Assembly: GCA_023206055.1 (NCBI GenBank)
Contig: CP065367.1
Span: 186,001-250,000, forward strand
Source: Vibrio cyclitrophicus
GTDB taxonomy: Bacteria > Pseudomonadota > Gammaproteobacteria > Enterobacterales > Vibrionaceae
Direction: 5' to 3'
Length of the DNA stretch: 64,000 bases
Below are positions 25,446 to 33,481 of this stretch, one piece after another; position 1 is the stretch's first letter, and every line of letters starts with the position of its first letter. Made by a program: the position numbers and the translations under genes. Under the pieces are notes generated by a model. The model was not told where the DNA came from and made no database searches. It saw nothing but the letters and a program-made list of their open reading frames with translations.

Positions 25446-26125
25446 TTAAGCAGCATAGTTTTCATATTCGGTTTGATTGTGTAAAAGCGACCATATAATT
25501 CGTGCGTTCTTCGCGGCAAGTGCCACTATCGCTCGGTTCATTCCTCTTCGTTCTAAAACGCCTCGACACCACTGACTTAGCTTATCTTGCTTGTCGCCAA
25601 GGTTGGCAATCACGGTTCTTGCGCCGTGAACTAATAGTTTTCGTAAGTATTTGTCGCCGTGTTTGGTTATCCGGCCTAAGCGAGGCTTTCCTCCTGTCGA
25701 ATATTGCTTTGGTACTAAGCCTAGCCAAGCAGAGAAATCGCGACTTTTATCAAATTGAGAGCCATTACCTATCGAAGCAAGTATCGCTGTTGCAGTTTGC
25801 GGCCCGATACCTCGAACCTTCATTACTCGTTGAACATTAGCGCTGACCTTAGCAAAAGAATCGAAGACTTGCTCAGTATCGGCGATACGTTGATTCAATT
25901 CTCCAAGGTGGTATAAGCATCAGCAATCACTGTTCTTGCCTAATAATGTGCACCACCACACGCTTCAACGCCTATACGCATGAGTGACATATTTGCTATT
26001 GTAGTCAGTAGCTTAGAGTGAGTTACCGACTTATGAAGTATGACCTTACCATTTTGGTCTACGGCATGAAGACTAAAGTGGTTTTTGGCTAGGTCGATAC
26101 TGCAGAAATAAGAATAATCAGACAT
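25446..26125 (-). pseudogene. IS110/IS1111-family transposase, degenerate
   Basis: The start ATG at 26125 follows GGAGG. The N-terminal part has the DEDD-type residues Asp in CSIDLAKNHF and Glu in GVEACGGAHY, then a TAG stop exactly where these proteins have a conserved Trp (HYW). The central part with the remaining aspartates (TDxxDA-type motif) is deleted, and the C-terminal domain resumes in another frame at about 25910 (ELNQRIADTEQVF, then VRGIGPQTATAIL, FSAWLGLVPKQYSTGGK and RLGRITKHGDKYLR, the transposase_20 region with its Ser). It cannot make active transposase, but both element ends and the non-coding end persist, so movement in trans would be conceivable. Confidence 0.9.
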
Positions 26126-26194
26126 GGTGCCTCCGATGCATTTAAGTACCACATAAGTGTGGCAGATCCTCGGGAGGGGGAATCCATGTCATTC

Positions 26195-26201
26195 GTTAGG
26201 T
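26195..26201 (+). repeat. attC site 4, final core
   Basis: GTTAGGT, the right-hand recombination core (G^TTRRRY) separated from the rest of attC4 by the IS1111-type element. Cassette 5 starts here. Confidence 0.8.
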
Positions 26202-26216
26202 TTATAAATTGGAGTA

Positions 26217-26849
26217 ATGATGGAATCCATAACAAAAACAATAATTTTCATTGGACTACTGTGTGCTTTAAGCGGTTGTGGAGTCAGTACCAAAGTTAAA
26301 AAGTCCCCGTACAGTTTAGATTTTTTTAACAGTAGTTTTTATCGTGGTTACACTGTTTTGGTAGAAGAACAAAGTTGCATTAACGCTATTGAGTATTTTA
26401 GAACAGGTCTCGATAACTACGAATATGTAGAAATATCGACGCTATATTATGATTACTGCATCGAATCAGATGAATCAGAAGTCAGTAATTATTTTGTATC
26501 CAGTTTAAGTATACTGAATGGAGATAGTGATAATTGGCGTAGCAATGGCTTATCTGATGATGAATTTACGTGGATAAATAGCATGTCGGAGCAAGGTGGT
26601 ACAGTAGAGCAATTTGCCATCGGAAAAATGTATTTAAATGGATACATTTTAGAAAAGAATAAAGAAAATGCATTGTACTTTATAGCTTTGTCTGCGATAG
26701 GTGGATATGGTCGGGCGCAAATGGAATTAGCTATGATACTGATGGAAATTGGAGAGCAGCAGAATGCTCTTCTTTGGTTAGAGGAAGCATCTAAAAGTGG
26801 CTATCCTAGAGCCAAAGAAATGTTGGAAGGCATGAGGTTGATATTATAA
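26217..26849 (+). CDS. Lipoprotein with Sel1-like repeats (cassette 5)
   Basis: A 210-residue protein. Its signal peptide (TKTIIFIGLLCALSGCG) ends in the lipobox LSGC, so it should be lipidated and held in the inner or outer membrane, periplasmic side. The C-terminal half (about 140-205) contains two Sel1/TPR-like repeats (FAIGKMYLNGYILEKNKENA; AQMELAMILMEIGEQQNALL WLEEA region), typical of protein-binding scaffolds. Start is ATG 26217 (a second ATG follows at once) after GGAG. Its partner is unknown. Base composition is AT-rich compared with the chromosome around the array, as with other cassettes. Confidence 0.82.
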   Translation: MMESITKTIIFIGLLCALSGCGVSTKVKKSPYSLDFFNSSFYRGYTVLVEEQSCINAIEYFRTGLDNYEYVEISTLYYDYCIESDESEVSNYFVSSLSILNGDSDNWRSNGLSDDEFTWINSMSEQGGTVEQFAIGKMYLNGYILEKNKENALYFIALSAIGGYGRAQMELAMILMEIGEQQNALLWLEEASKSGYPRAKEMLEGMRLIL

Positions 26850-26975
26850 ACCATACAAACGCTTTAAGACGGACTCACAACGCTCGGCGGTTTTGGTTTG
26901 AATCGGCTTTTGTGTTTACGGTGTAATAATTTAGTGTCGTGGTAGCGTTGCTCACCACTTAAGCGGGCGCTATAT
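26850..26975 (+). repeat. attC site 5, with degenerate cores
   Basis: 126 bases. The inner blocks are conserved (GCTTTAAGACGGACTC, CAACGCTCGGCGGTTTT, CACCACTTAAGCGGGCG), but the cores are altered: left ACCATAC instead of RYYYAAC and right GCTATAT instead of GTTRRRY. It may recombine poorly. Confidence 0.85.
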
Positions 26976-26987
26976 GCTTCAAGGAAG

Positions 26988-27593
26988 ATGATGAAAAAAA
27001 TAGTACTTTCAATATGTTGCTTAATGGCGTCCAGTCAGGCTGATGCTGACGTCAAGGTGGATTTTCCCTTCCAGAAAAAGTTTGAAGTGTATGAGGTTAG
27101 CGGGGATAGTGTTGAAGAAATTGAACGCTCATTTAACGCTAGACCTGAGTTTCTCGTAAATGAAGGCTTTGACGGGTACACCGCGTGGAAATATGACTTC
27201 AATACCAATGATGAAACTTGCGAAATTAATGAATTTCAGCTGAAAGTTACCTATACACTTCCGAAGTTCGAAATGTCTAAGACTTCAGTTGAATCAGCGG
27301 AGGAGTTTCGCCCATATCTAGAAAAGCTCTATCGACATGAGCAGATTCATTGTGCTCTTGCAGTTAAGTCGATGCATGAAATTTATTTAGCTTTCAAAGG
27401 TGGGCAGCGCGGAGAGTGCAGTAGTGCTAATGATAGAGTCACTGAACTTGAAAGTTACTTAGTGGAAAGTAATGCGCTGTTTGACGTTTATACATCGCAT
27501 GGAGAAATTGAATTAGCAGAGTCTCCATTTGGTGAGGAGCCTTACTTAAAAATATGCGAAATACCTTTCGTGCCAATGTCACCACGCATATAA
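26988..27593 (+). CDS. Secreted/periplasmic HExxH protein, DUF922-like (cassette 6)
   Basis: A 201-residue protein with a signal peptide (KKIVLSICCLMASSQADA). The mature part holds YRHEQIHCALAVKSMHEI, an HExxH zinc-protease signature, in a context like DUF922 putative metalloproteases; nearby Cys residues (NDETCEINEF, GECSSAND, YLKICEI) could form disulfides. It would act in the periplasm or outside the cell. The substrate is unknown. Start is one of two consecutive ATGs at 26988/26991 after AAGGAAG. The stop codon overlaps attC6, so this is a standard cassette gene. Confidence 0.82.
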   Translation: MMKKIVLSICCLMASSQADADVKVDFPFQKKFEVYEVSGDSVEEIERSFNARPEFLVNEGFDGYTAWKYDFNTNDETCEINEFQLKVTYTLPKFEMSKTSVESAEEFRPYLEKLYRHEQIHCALAVKSMHEIYLAFKGGQRGECSSANDRVTELESYLVESNALFDVYTSHGEIELAESPFGEEPYLKICEIPFVPMSPRI

Positions 27594-27712
27594 CAAAGCG
27601 TTCATGACAGACTCCCAAAGCTCGGCATTTTCAGTTTGGGTTAGCTTTAGTGTTTAAGGTGGCAAGGTTTTTGGTCAGGTGGTCGCGTTGTTCACCACTT
27701 AATGCGTTATGG
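27588..27712 (+). repeat. attC site 6
   Basis: 125 bases from ATATAAC to GTTATGG. Same block order as the others; the closing arm is slightly short (CACCACTTAATGCGTTATGG, lacking the usual extra GGC). Confidence 0.9.
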
Positions 27713-27742
27713 CACAGGGCAAAATTCAGCTAAGGGAACTAG

Positions 27743-28225
27743 ATGAGTGAAAAAGTGAAAGTAGCCTTGAAGTGGCTGAAAGAATTCTTGGATGCAGAAA
27801 GCATTGAGTACCAAATTGTAGGTGGACTGGCTGCAACTATTCATGGTGGCAGTCGTGAAATTGCAGATATCGACCTTTATATCCACAACTCTGACGCAAG
27901 CAAGATACTGGCTCACGTATCTCAATTTATATCTAAACCGTTAACTCGTTATACTGAATACGGTTGGGATCTAGAGTATTTCCAGTTGGTTTATCAAAAT
28001 CAAAAAATTGAAATCGGTTTATCTCAAAATACAAAGATACAATCGGCTTTAGACGGTTCATGGTACCAGCTTGAAATTGATTATTCAGCGTCAGTTGAAA
28101 AAGACTATCAAGGTATTATATTGCCAGTAATCCCTGTTCGTCACTTAGTCGAGTACAAGCAAATCTTGGGTAGGGAAGTCGATCTAATTGACATACAAGA
28201 ACTAACGTCGAGTTCAGCGCCATAA
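27743..28225 (+). CDS. Nucleotidyltransferase-like protein (cassette 7)
   Basis: A 160-residue protein with a minimal Pol-beta-type nucleotidyltransferase signature: YQIVGGLAATIHGGSREIAD followed by IDLYI, that is the GG-x9-R-x-(T/A)-D-I-D pattern in which the two Asp bind metal. Proteins with this pattern include MNT/AbiEii-type toxins and aminoglycoside nucleotidyltransferase relatives. No neighbouring HEPN or antitoxin gene is seen, so a toxin role cannot be claimed. ATG 27743 follows a GGGAACTAG stretch. Its stop lies at the remnant of attC7, the last piece of the array. Confidence 0.8.
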   Translation: MSEKVKVALKWLKEFLDAESIEYQIVGGLAATIHGGSREIADIDLYIHNSDASKILAHVSQFISKPLTRYTEYGWDLEYFQLVYQNQKIEIGLSQNTKIQSALDGSWYQLEIDYSASVEKDYQGIILPVIPVRHLVEYKQILGREVDLIDIQELTSSSAP

Positions 28226-28240
28226 TAAACGTTTAAGAAT
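28222..28240 (+). repeat. Truncated attC site 7 (right border of array)
   Basis: ATAATAAACGTTTAAGAAT matches the first about 18 bases of the other attC sites (ATAACAAAGCGTTTAAGA), then similarity stops. The remaining about 105 bases are missing; ordinary chromosome with a terminator follows. Confidence 0.6.
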
Positions 28241-28250
28241 CAAAGAAACC

Positions 28251-28280
28251 ACAAAGGGCGCCAATAACGGCGCCCTTTGT
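28251..28280. terminator. Terminator of the DoxX-like gene
   Basis: Perfect 12-base stem ACAAAGGGCGCC / GGCGCCCTTTGT with a six-base loop, at the right border of the cassette array and just after the stop of the minus-strand gene; it can also stop transcripts leaving the array. Confidence 0.85.
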
Positions 28281-28281
28281 G

Positions 28282-28680
28282 TTAGTTGGAAACGCTGTAA
28301 GTGTCGTAGTCACGCAGTAAGAAGAGTGCGATACAAGCTGCGAGCATTGGCCAAGAAGCGAAGAATAGAAGGTTGTTGAACGGGTCCATGTATTTTCCAA
28401 AAGAAGAAAAGGTTGAGCCTGCATGAAGGACTAAAATGGCACCATAGGTGTATTTTTTCCACATACCTACGACGAATGCGCCTAAAAATCCGAGCTGCGC
28501 GACACCCATAGCCATCATCGTATTATTCGAGATGTCGATGCCGTAAAAGCCAGACAGTACCTTTGTAGCGTGCTCTGGCACCAGAATCTTATCTAAGCCC
28601 CAGAACAAGAAGACGATAAAAATGCCGATTCTCAGCAGTAGTAGGCTAGTCGCCAGTTTGGTTTGAAGTGTCTTTTCCAT
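28282..28680 (-). CDS. DoxX-like integral membrane protein
   Basis: A 132-residue protein with four hydrophobic helices (about LLLRIGIFIVFLFWGLDKIL; MAMGVAQLGFLGAFVVGMW; YGAILVLHAGSTFSSF; LLFFASWPMLAACIALFLL). The RIGIFIVFLFWGLDKI start and overall layout match the DoxX/DUF417-like small membrane protein families. The function of the family in bacteria is poorly defined; some members are linked to redox or thiosulfate metabolism. It stands alone, with a strong terminator after it, and forms the right neighbour of the cassette array. Confidence 0.75.
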   Translation of the reverse strand: MEKTLQTKLATSLLLLRIGIFIVFLFWGLDKILVPEHATKVLSGFYGIDISNNTMMAMGVAQLGFLGAFVVGMWKKYTYGAILVLHAGSTFSSFGKYMDPFNNLLFFASWPMLAACIALFLLRDYDTYSVSN

Positions 28681-28794
28681 GATATCCCTTGTGATGCATT
28701 CAATGATGCGATGATTTAAATGTCCATCAAAGGAGACCCATAGCCTTCGCGTTTTCTTTCACTGTTTTTCAGAGGCTTATGTAACAGGAAATGT

Positions 28795-30349
28795 CTAGTT
28801 GGTTTGTTCCTCAACGTTATCGGACTCAAAATGCTGTTGCTTGAGTAAGCTGATAGTCAGGTTTATCGGCATCGGCTTATAAAAATAGAAGCCTTGGATA
28901 TAGTCGACCCCTAGCTTAGATAAGATTTTCACTTGGGATTCGTACTCGACACCTTCGACGATGACTTGCATGCCTAAGGTGCGTGATAGTTGAAGCATGG
29001 ATTCTAGCAGAGGGAGACCAAAGCTGGATTCGTCGGATATGTTTTTCACGAACACGCGATCAATTTTGAGAATGCTGAACGGGAACTGTCTTACGAAATC
29101 TAACCCTGCGTAGCCTGTACCAAAATCATCAATCGCGACTCTTACGCCCATGTTCGATAGCTTGGTTAGGTTGTCTCTAATTTTGACCATGTCGGCATCA
29201 GAACATTCACCATCTTCGGTTACTTCAAATACCACCTGCTTGAGAATCTCAGGGTGTCTTTTAAAGATGCTGATCACCTTGTTAGAGAAGTTACTGTTGG
29301 ACACAACGTTGCGGCTGATGTTAACGCTGATGTACTTTGAGTCGAACACATCTTGATTGCTTTTCAACGTCATTAATACTTTGCGTAGCACGAAGTAGGT
29401 GAGCTCCTCGATCAAGCCTAAGCTTTCAGCAAGCGGAATGAAAATAGCAGGGGAGACGTTACCTTCAATTGGGTCGTTCCATCGTAATAGTGACTCACAG
29501 CCGACGATCTCGTTGGTGTTTTGGTTAACGATAGGCTGCATGTGAACATGAAGGTGCTGGTTTTTTAGCGCACTTGAAAGCGAATATTCTAAGCTGCGTT
29601 GGCTCTGCTTTTTATGTTTGATGGAAAGGAGAATAATGGTGGTGATTCCGGCCATCAAAAAGCCAAACCATAAATAGCTCAACATGAAATGAAGATAAAA
29701 CTGATACCCAATGTATGAGGTGATGGTCAACGGGTAACTGTTTGATTGTATACGCACCTTGGCGATTGATGAGTCGATATCGGTAGGGTGGATATCTCTT
29801 TTGATCACTTCAACTTTAGCCATGTATTCCATGGCTGTTAAGGTTTTTTTCAACAAGGTCATAGATGAAATGTGGCGGAATCATCAGGCTCACTCCGGCA
29901 TCTTCTTTGTTTGAGAAAATGAGCATGATGGACTGAACTTGCGTGATGGCCGAGTTGGAATACGACAGGGTCGTTAAATTCGGGTCGTCGTTGAGTCGCT
30001 GCCTAATGGTGCTGTATAGGCGAAATGAAACGTCACCATCGGTGGTTGAACAGTAAAACTGGTTCTGTTTATTGAATACCGCTGCTTCTTTTACCCAATC
30101 GGCTTCAAAAACGTTTTGTCGAAGCTGTCTAACGATCTCGTCGCAAGACTGTTTAGGTCTCACTTCAGATAAAAAACGGTCGAATCTTGATTGGATGCCT
30201 TCTAACCTGGTTTCGACTAACCTTGATGTGTCTTCGGTTAACGTTTGGTGGTGATACGGTGTAAAAGGAATGAGCATTGCCATGGAAAATAAGAAAGAAA
30301 TGGCAAAGTAAAATGAAGTCTTGGCAAAATTTTGGTACTTGATATCCAT
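28795..30349 (-). pseudogene. CSS-motif/EAL-domain c-di-GMP phosphodiesterase, frameshifted in an A7 tract
   Basis: Two overlapping frames together make one protein. The first (29816-30349) encodes a TM helix and most of a periplasmic CSS-type sensor domain (PKQSCDEIVRQLR; FYCSTTDG). The second (28795-29862) encodes the rest of that domain, a second TM helix (YLWFGFLMAGITTIILLS) and an EAL domain. The frame changes at a run of seven A (minus strand; seven T at 29844-29850). With six A the frames join (LVEKTLTAMEYMAK) into 517 residues, the normal length of this family. The EAL domain keeps ESLLRW (EAL as ESL), NISRNVV, EVTED, DDFGTGYAGL and GVEYES motifs, so it was probably active. Confidence 0.82.
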
Positions 30350-30776
30350 AGTTGGAGAAGCGTAACCGATTTATGTGAGCATTCGATTTAATTTATAAAG
30401 TTAACGATTACGTATCAATAGAGATAATAAATAGTGTGAATGTGCGCATGAATTATTGATAAATATAATGTGTTTTCTGTTTTTACCAGCAAAATCTGAG
30501 TGTTATCTCGTTTATTTGAGTTGGCCGATGAAGGTGTTGTTGATTGTGAAAATGCGATGAATACTATACCTAACAAGGATTCGATTTTGAATAATGTCAG
30601 CATTACGCTTATTCAGCTTGAAGTTGAATACAAAAACAAACAAAAGCATTGGTATGGAAGATGAGATGCAGCAAATCACCGCTCTGTTAAACCGTTAGAA
30701 TGAAGGCTAGCGCGGTATAAGATCGAAAAACGCAAGGTGATTAAGCCTTGCGTTTTAGTTTGGGAACGAAGTGTGC
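30350..30776. other. Intergenic region between the histidine kinase and CSS-EAL genes
   Basis: Mostly AT-rich. It should contain the CSS-EAL promoter near 30350-30450. A possible 34-codon ORF on the plus strand (30594-30698, ending EMQQITALLNR) has no clear ribosome site and is not called. A terminator lies at 30727-30756. Confidence 0.5.
30727..30756. terminator. Terminator of the hybrid histidine kinase gene
   Basis: Perfect stem AAAACGCAAGG / CCTTGCGTTTT with an eight-base loop, A-tract on one side and T-tract on the other, just beyond the kinase stop codon. Confidence 0.88.
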
Positions 30777-33236
30777 TTAAGCTTGATCGTTCATTGGATT
30801 ACGATGCTCGACTGAATGGGCGTTTTTCATACGTTGAGCTTGATGGATATTGACCATAAGGCGATTGAGCAGTTTTTGGAGTAACTCAATATCAGGCAGT
30901 TGTTGATTTTTTGCCTGTACCTCTAGCTCCAATGCCTGTTTAGAGAGCATGTTAAGGCCTAAGTTTAGCGACATGCCTTTAATGGAGTGCAGGGTGCGGC
31001 AAAGTGGCTCCAACTCCTTCGCTAAATAGTATTCGATGACGCGGTCAACCGACTGTTCGAACTCAATAATGGTTGAGTCAATGAGTAAGCTGAACCCTTC
31101 CGTATCGTCTTTGAGTATTTGTATCACTTCTGAATGGCTGATCTCTTCTTCCGTTAACCTTAATGTTTCAATAGGCTTACGATGAAGCTCGACAATATTT
31201 TCATTCTCACTCGAACCTTCGGCTGCTGTTTGTTTTGGTAATCGACTTGAGAACTGTTGTAGGGCGTCGAAAAAACTCTCTTGCTGTAGAGGTTTAGTCA
31301 GAATATGGTCGACACCTGCCTGAATAAAGTTGTCATGAGCCTCGCGGAATACATCGGCCGTGTAAGCGAAGATCAAGGTATCGAGTTTCAGTTTTTCGCG
31401 GATGTACTTAGTTGTCTCGACCCCGTTCATTTCAGGCATATGATTGTCCATCAAGATAAGGTCATATTGAGTGGTTTTGAGACGTTCAATCGCCAATTTT
31501 CCGTTCTCCGCATGATCGACTCTATGGCCAAGTTTTTCACAGAAGCCTTGTGCAACAATTGCATTAATACGGTTATCTTCCACCAAAAGGATGTTTAAAG
31601 AGTCACAACTGAGAGTTTCTACATCAACTACATGGATAGCGATGTCCTTAGCTTTGCTTTCTTGCCATGTCATAGGTAGAGATACTTGGAATTTTGTGCC
31701 AAGCCCGACAGCACTGGTTAATGTGATATCCCCATTCATGAGTTTGACTAAGTTCTTGACGATTGCGAGGCCAAGCCCTGTTCCGCCAAACTTTCTTGTT
31801 GTCGAAGTGTCTGCTTGTTCGAACGAATTGAATACTTGCTCGTGCTTATCTTTAGGAATGCCAACTCCGGTGTCTGTTACGGTGAGAATCAGCTGGTTGT
31901 TGGGGCGGTTGAGGTCAGCTTGTATGGAGACATGACCTTCTTTGGTGAACTTGGTCGCATTGCCGCCTAAGTTGAACATGATTTGGCGTAGCCTTGCACA
32001 GTCACCGACGAGTTGGATGTTTTTTGGTAAGTTATTTTCGATCAACAAGCGAATGCCTTTTTCATCTGCTAAGGGTTTTAGTGCGCTGCATACAGGTTGC
32101 ATGACTTGAACAAAATTAAAAGGTGCCACGTCAAGCTCAAGCTTGTTTTCTTCGACTTTTGAGAAGTCCAGAATGTCGTTGAGTATCGTCATTAAGTGGT
32201 GACCAGAATCGAGAATGATGTTGATGTTCTCTTTTGTCTCTGGTTCTTGGGTTTGGCTTGCAATGATCTGAGATATACCAAGAACGCCGTTCATTGGTGT
32301 TCTGATCTCGTGGCTCATGGTAGACAGAAAATCGCCCTTAGCTTTTACTGCGGCTTCTGCTTTGGTTCGTTCAGCGATTAGCTCCTGGTTTTTCGCTCGC
32401 ATTTCATTGTCGTTTTTTACCAGGTTTGTTGCCATTGTTTGAAAGCTATGACTAAGGTGAGCAACTTCGTCTTGAGCGTTAATGTTTGAGCTAAGTTTGA
32501 GGGTCGATGCCCCTTCTTTTAAATGGCCGGCAGCAACTTTGTTTGCGGCTGCGAGCAGTATGTCTATTCTTCGTTTAATACGGTTTGATGACCATGCTGC
32601 CACAAGCAATGAGATAAATGCTGAAAACAGGGTACCGATAACCAGTACGTAAGTAGTTTGGTTGGCGGAGTTAACGGATTTATCGACTCTGACTCTGATC
32701 AGTTGCTGTTCAATATCGATAAATTGAGCTATCTCTTTACGGATTTTATCGATCAGTTGTTTTCCGGTTTGCTGTTGAGTGAGGTAGACGACACTTTGCA
32801 TGTCCGCTTCGCCTTTATTGACGAGGTTGCGTTGCATGATCTCTTTCTCACCCGATTCCTTTAGCCATGTCTTATGAATATCATCGATTTTTTTGAGGCG
32901 TTCAACTTGAGAGGGGCTGTCACTTACTTGAGTTGCGAGGTTTTGCATTTTTTGGCGCCAAACATCTAGTGCTAGATGATAGGGCTCTAAAAATACGGAA
33001 TCGCCAGTGATTAGATAGCCACGTTGTCCGGTTTCCATATCCACAACTAGGTTGAGTAGTTCCTGAGCTCGGGCTATGGCTTTGTGAGTGTGAACAACCC
33101 AATGGTTATCTTTCACAATAGATTGAGTGTTTTCATACACAGAGAAAGAGACGATGACCATCAAAGTTATGGGAATTAAAAAACTCACCAATAGCTTTTT
33201 TTGTAGGGATATATTGTCAAACCAACCCACGATCAT
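30777..33236 (-). CDS. Hybrid sensor histidine kinase (CHASE3-HAMP-HisKA-HATPase-REC-Hpt)
   Basis: An 819-residue membrane sensor. TM1 (about 14-34), a periplasmic CHASE3 domain (about 40-185, containing VVDMETGQRGYLITGD), TM2 (about 195-217), HAMP, then HisKA with the phospho-His in STMSHEIRTPMNG near residue 308. The HATPase part has the N box region, DTGVGIPKDKH and GGTGLGLAIV. A receiver domain follows (LLVEDNRINAIV; phospho-Asp in LILMDNHMPEMNG near 594; Lys in LTKPLQ), and a C-terminal Hpt domain with His in LHSIKGMSLNLG near 749. It is thus a full phosphorelay except for the output regulator. Next to a c-di-GMP phosphodiesterase gene in the same direction, so a link to biofilm control is conceivable. 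Confidence 0.95.
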   Translation of the reverse strand: MIVGWFDNISLQKKLLVSFLIPITLMVIVSFSVYENTQSIVKDNHWVVHTHKAIARAQELLNLVVDMETGQRGYLITGDSVFLEPYHLALDVWRQKMQNLATQVSDSPSQVERLKKIDDIHKTWLKESGEKEIMQRNLVNKGEADMQSVVYLTQQQTGKQLIDKIRKEIAQFIDIEQQLIRVRVDKSVNSANQTTYVLVIGTLFSAFISLLVAAWSSNRIKRRIDILLAAANKVAAGHLKEGASTLKLSSNINAQDEVAHLSHSFQTMATNLVKNDNEMRAKNQELIAERTKAEAAVKAKGDFLSTMSHEIRTPMNGVLGISQIIASQTQEPETKENINIILDSGHHLMTILNDILDFSKVEENKLELDVAPFNFVQVMQPVCSALKPLADEKGIRLLIENNLPKNIQLVGDCARLRQIMFNLGGNATKFTKEGHVSIQADLNRPNNQLILTVTDTGVGIPKDKHEQVFNSFEQADTSTTRKFGGTGLGLAIVKNLVKLMNGDITLTSAVGLGTKFQVSLPMTWQESKAKDIAIHVVDVETLSCDSLNILLVEDNRINAIVAQGFCEKLGHRVDHAENGKLAIERLKTTQYDLILMDNHMPEMNGVETTKYIREKLKLDTLIFAYTADVFREAHDNFIQAGVDHILTKPLQQESFFDALQQFSSRLPKQTAAEGSSENENIVELHRKPIETLRLTEEEISHSEVIQILKDDTEGFSLLIDSTIIEFEQSVDRVIEYYLAKELEPLCRTLHSIKGMSLNLGLNMLSKQALELEVQAKNQQLPDIELLQKLLNRLMVNIHQAQRMKNAHSVEHRNPMNDQA

Positions 33237-33431
33237 ACAACTACGCTCTCCATGCCTGTGCCGTTTATTATTAGTGTAGATGATAATTAGTCATTACGTG
33301 TGTAAGTAGTTGCTAAGCGCGTGAATGCGTATTTTTGCGAGTGAGTGCAGTTAAAAAGAGGCGATCAATGTTCTTAAATGCGAGATTTTTGTTCTGAAAG
33401 CATAAGTGTAGAGGGCAGATATCTTGAGAAC

Positions 33432-33458
33432 AAAAAAGCTAACTGGTTCAGCTAGCTT
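33432..33458 (-). terminator. Terminator of the rbs operon / rbsR
   Basis: On the minus strand a ten-base stem AAGCTAGCTG / CAGTTAGCTT (one G-U pair) with a three-base loop is followed by TTTTTTG. Located 24 bases past the rbsR stop. Confidence 0.85.
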
Positions 33459-33481
33459 CTGTGTGGAAATGTTTATTGCCG

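Larger units (their letters stand above)
25180..26194 (-). mobile_element. IS1111-type (IS110 family) insertion sequence inserted in attC4, internally deleted
   Basis: About 1015 bases. Subterminal inverted repeats ATGGATTCCCC (left, from 25183) and GGGGGAATCCAT (right, to 26187) leave 3 outer bases on the left (TAC) and 7 on the right (GTCATTC), the asymmetric 3/7 layout known for the IS1111 group. No target duplication apart from one ambiguous C. The transposase reads leftward and is defective. A group of IS1111 elements that specifically target attC sites is known from the literature, and this insertion fits it exactly. Confidence 0.87.

Noticed and set aside
21444..27712. Regularly spaced repeats that could be mistaken for a CRISPR array
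   Set aside because: The repeats are about 126 bases, imperfect, with complementary ends and one gene between each pair; they are attC sites.
27743..28225. MNT/AbiEii-type toxin or antibiotic nucleotidyltransferase
   Set aside because: The nucleotidyltransferase signature is there, but no partner gene and no resistance-type C-terminal domain are seen.
30415..30603. 62-codon minus-strand ORF between the kinase and CSS-EAL genes
   Set aside because: No ribosome site, odd composition, and located in an AT-rich promoter region.
30594..30698. 34-codon plus-strand ORF before the bidirectional terminator
   Set aside because: No clear ribosome site and no recognisable homologue; kept only as a note in the intergenic entry.
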